DNA of 64,000 nucleotides from Streptomyces violens (lineage in GTDB: Bacteria > Actinomycetota > Actinomycetes > Streptomycetales > Streptomycetaceae), in NCBI RefSeq assembly GCF_000717745.1, contig NZ_JOBH01000025.1:27423-91422 (forward strand). Direction: 5' to 3'. This document shows positions 61,786 through 64,000 of the stretch, piece after piece (position 1 is the stretch's first letter; the number at the start of each line of letters is the position of its first letter). The notes beneath the pieces are model-generated. The model had not been told where the DNA came from and searched no databases. It saw only the letters and a program-made list of their open reading frames with translations. Position numbers and translations under genes: made by a program.

Positions 61786-62960
61786 CGGGCCTTCCGCGGC
61801 CAGTCGGCCAGCTCGCGGTCGAGGCGGTCGCGCACCACCGCAAGGTCCTCGCAGTCGCTGCCCGGACGCTCGGCGATATGCGTCTCGTAGAGCGCTTCCA
61901 ACTGCTTGTCATCCACCTCGACGCCGATCTGGTCGAGCAGATGGCGCAGTACCGCACGGCCGGAGTGCCGGCCGATCAGAATCGTGGTCTCACGGCCGAA
62001 CACGCCGGGCCGTACGTATTCGTACGTCTCGGGGTTGCGCAGCAGGCCCTGCTGGTGAATTCCGGCGGTGGTACCGAAGGCATAGGCCCCGACGATGGGC
62101 TTGTTGCGCGGCTCCTCCAGCTTGATGATCTCGCGGAGCCTGGTGTAGGCGTCGTGAATGCCCGCCAGGTCGATATCGCTGTGCACGCCGTAGTAATCGC
62201 TCTTGTAGGCCAGTACGGCGGCGAGCTGCTCCAGCGGGGTGTTGCCGGCCCGCTCACCGATTCCGCCGAGCGTCACCTGGATCTCGTCGGCACCCGCTTC
62301 CATACCGGCCAGCGCATTGCCCAGCGAAAGGCCGAAGTCGTCGTGGCAGTGGGTGGAAATGCGGACGCCGGGCACCCATTCGCGGAACTTGGCGATCAGC
62401 TCACCGTACTGCCCGGGGACCAGGGCACCGACGGTGTCGGGAACGACGATGCAGCTCGCGCCGGCCTCGACGACCGCTTCGGAGACGTTGCGAAGGTGCT
62501 CGTCCGCGCCGCGGGTGGCGTCCTCGATGGCCACCGCGACCTCTTCGACGCCGAAGGACTTGGCGAACTCGACGACGTCGACGATCTCCGCGACGGCTTC
62601 CTTGCGCGTGATGCCGCGCTTGTACTCGAGGTGGATGTCGCTGCCCACGGTCACCGTCTCCACCTGGTGGTTGGCGGTGCCGCCGGCCTCGACGGCCGCC
62701 TCCACGTCGCCGCGCACGGCACGGCAGAAGGTAACGAACTGAGCGTTCGTGACGCTCTTGGAGATGAGCCGGGTCGCTTCGAAGTCACGGGGCGACGCGG
62801 CCGGGAAGCCGGCCTCCACCCGGTCCACGCCCAGGGCCTCGATCCGCAGCGCGATATCGAGCTTCTCCTCGGGCGTCATGGCATTTCCGGGTGCCTGCTC
62901 CCCGTCCCGCAGAGTCGTATCGAAGACCGATATACGTCGCGTTCCCTTGTCAACTGACAC
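61782..62960 (-). CDS. LeuA-like alkylmalate synthase, short form
   Basis: A 392-residue HMG-lyase-like TIM barrel enzyme. It condenses acetyl-CoA with a 2-oxo acid. The catalytic and metal-binding motifs are SVFDTTLRDGEQAPGNAM near residue 11, STHCHDDFGLSLGNAL near residue 201, and GERAGNTPLEQL. It ends after about 390 residues and so lacks the C-terminal leucine-sensing domain of ordinary LeuA (over 500 residues). Homocitrate synthases and pathway-specific alkylmalate synthases have this short form. GTG 62960 is the start. With the LeuD paralogue nearby it points to chain extension of a keto acid free of leucine feedback control. Confidence 0.88.
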   Translation of the reverse strand: MSVDKGTRRISVFDTTLRDGEQAPGNAMTPEEKLDIALRIEALGVDRVEAGFPAASPRDFEATRLISKSVTNAQFVTFCRAVRGDVEAAVEAGGTANHQVETVTVGSDIHLEYKRGITRKEAVAEIVDVVEFAKSFGVEEVAVAIEDATRGADEHLRNVSEAVVEAGASCIVVPDTVGALVPGQYGELIAKFREWVPGVRISTHCHDDFGLSLGNALAGMEAGADEIQVTLGGIGERAGNTPLEQLAAVLAYKSDYYGVHSDIDLAGIHDAYTRLREIIKLEEPRNKPIVGAYAFGTTAGIHQQGLLRNPETYEYVRPGVFGRETTILIGRHSGRAVLRHLLDQIGVEVDDKQLEALYETHIAERPGSDCEDLAVVRDRLDRELADWPRKAR

Positions 62961-63229
62961 AGAGCCCCCAGCGTTTGGTGAGTATCAACATGCGAGATGC
63001 GGAGCGCAGCCGAGAAGGCGAACCCCCACGACCCCAGAAGTTAACAATGGCGGGCGGTCCGAACCAGCGTTGCCGAATCTGTTCAGCACCGATGGCCATT
63101 CCGCCGTTCACTCATTCGCCCTGAGCGCGCGGTAGCACCGTCGCAGCGAACATAAGGGAGCGGGATCGCCGATCACGCCGCGCCGGGCCGAGAACGCAGT
63201 TGTCTCACCATGCGAGAATTCGCGGAGAT

Positions 63230-63643
63230 TCAGCGATAGAGCGGAAGCTGTCCGGTGAGGGAATCGACGGCCGGCCGCGGGCCGTGCAGCATCACGCCCA
63301 GATACCGCATGTCCTCCGGCTTGGTGCCGCCAAGAGTCGCCAGATAGGCGTCGTAGGTACGCGACTTCTGCGCGACCTCGCTCATATCGGCGACCAGCAC
63401 ACCGTCCAGCGCCGCGGCGTCCGCGTACAGTTCCTTGAGGCGTTCGGCGGACGCCTTGAGCACCGGAACGGGGTGTGTACTCATCCCCAGATGCCGGTGC
63501 CCGGAGGCGTCCGGTCCGTCCGCACCCACCAGATCCGATGCCCGATTGCCGAGGCTGATCCCCAGCAGCGCAGCGGTATTGAGCGCGACGCCGACCGGAA
63601 GTTCTTCCGCGATGACGACAACGGCCTTGGTGGGCAGGGACAT
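63230..63643 (-). CDS. DUF2000-family protein
   Basis: A 137-residue protein matching DUF2000 (TKAVVVIAEELPVGVALNTA, LLGISLGNRASDLVGAD, KPEDMRYLGVMLHGPRPAVD). The family has a peptidyl-tRNA hydrolase-like fold and no proven function. ATG 63643 is the start. It sits between the LeuA-like and LeuD-like genes on the same strand, so it probably belongs to the same pathway. I suggest no reaction for it. Confidence 0.85.
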   Translation of the reverse strand: MSLPTKAVVVIAEELPVGVALNTAALLGISLGNRASDLVGADGPDASGHRHLGMSTHPVPVLKASAERLKELYADAAALDGVLVADMSEVAQKSRTYDAYLATLGGTKPEDMRYLGVMLHGPRPAVDSLTGQLPLYR

Positions 63644-63804
63644 GGACTACCTCTTTGCTCTGCGTCGTGACATACCGCCTGGTTTGGGGCGGTCGCAGAA
63701 CGAGGTTAATTCGCCCGGTCCGCGGGGCTGCGGCCCGGTGAATGTTGTTCGTTTTCCGTCAGCCGTTCACAGGGTCGGCGGACTTTGTGCGGATCGGGCT
63801 CGGA

Positions 63805-64000
63805 CTACAGAACGACGTTCGGCTTGAAGGGCAGCCTGTTCGCTTCGTAGGCGGCGATGGAGTCTTCCTCCCGGAGGGTGAGGCTGATGTCGTCCAGGCC
63901 TTCCAGCAGTCGCCAACGGGCGTTCTCGTCCAGCTCGAATGCGGCCTTGATGCCCTGGGCGCGTACCTCGCGGTGCACCAGGTCGACGGTGACCTCGGCG
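63805..64000 (-). CDS. leuD: 3-isopropylmalate dehydratase small subunit paralogue (LeuD), cut by window edge
   Basis: Only the last 65 codons are inside the window. They read AEVTVDLVHREVRAQGIKAA followed by FELDENARWRLLEGLDDISL and end YEANRLPFKPNVVL. This is the C-terminal part of LeuD, the small subunit that with LeuC isomerises alkylmalates. The tail differs from the usual YEA-x-RPSFKP ending of primary Streptomyces LeuD, which suggests a second copy dedicated to the cluster. LeuC should lie just beyond the edge. The stop is TAG at 63805-63807. Confidence 0.85.
   Translation of the reverse strand, partial: AEVTVDLVHREVRAQGIKAAFELDENARWRLLEGLDDISLTLREEDSIAAYEANRLPFKPNVVL

Overview
The window is chromosomal DNA from a high-GC actinomycete, almost certainly a Streptomyces or close relative. 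Codon third positions are overwhelmingly G or C, GTG and TTG starts are frequent, operons run with 4-base ATGA or GTGA overlaps, and the gene families are typical of the genus (DUF2510, lone CbiX, Lrp, BlaI and IclR regulators, NRPS/PKS). No rRNA, tRNA, phage, insertion sequence or CRISPR array was seen. Start codons were chosen by ribosome-binding-site spacing where possible.

Layout. 1-7.6 kb: an incomplete membrane protein, an MFS exporter with a macrolide-type glycosyltransferase, a membrane acyltransferase, and a BlaI-type repressor beside a GT4 glycosyltransferase pair carrying related operators. 7.8-12 kb: an Lrp regulator with arginine/ornithine genes (ddaH-rocD, then an argJ homologue). 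12-21.5 kb: housekeeping and orphan genes (BNR repeat protein, ung, a DUF2510/LURP-one protein, a GlcNAc-kinase-like gene, CbiX-like protein, methyltransferase, lactonase, FUSC protein), with short tandem repeats in several gaps. 21.7-26.8 kb: an NB-ARC regulator lacking a DNA-binding domain, then a sulfonate unit (Cys-containing leader peptide, ssuD, MFS). 27.1-30.6 kb: a zinc island (zur, CobW GTPase, WD40 protein, ferredoxin-like protein, ArsR sensor with an intact alpha-5 zinc site). 30.6-37.4 kb: Lrp, HAD phosphatase, acyl-CoA ligase, TetR and a single-chain acyl-CoA carboxylase. 37.4-43.1 kb: a molybdenum aldehyde oxidoreductase operon of PaoABC type with its XdhC-like maturation factor and a divergent TetR with a strong double operator.

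From about 43.1 kb to beyond the right edge lies a hybrid NRPS-PKS biosynthetic gene cluster that I cannot match to a known product. It holds an exporter, a type II thioesterase and an A-PCP loading protein (code reads as proline) on the minus strand. On the plus strand are a TylF-like O-methyltransferase, a PCP-luciferase-like monooxygenase-C-A-PCP synthetase, an ACP-KS-AT polyketide synthase and a thioesterase-like protein with Cys where Ser is expected. On the minus strand again are an EamA transporter, ATP-grasp ligase, FAD/NAD(P) enzyme, IclR regulator, SnoaL-like protein, short LeuA-like synthase, DUF2000 protein and a LeuD paralogue cut by the window edge.

Working model (inference): a leucine-type chain-extension branch (LeuA/LeuD) supplies an unusual keto acid or amino acid, the A-PCP protein supplies prolyl units, the KS-AT extends a chain onto the carrier at the front of the NRPS where the monooxygenase acts, and the ATP-grasp, FAD and methyltransferase enzymes tailor or couple the product.
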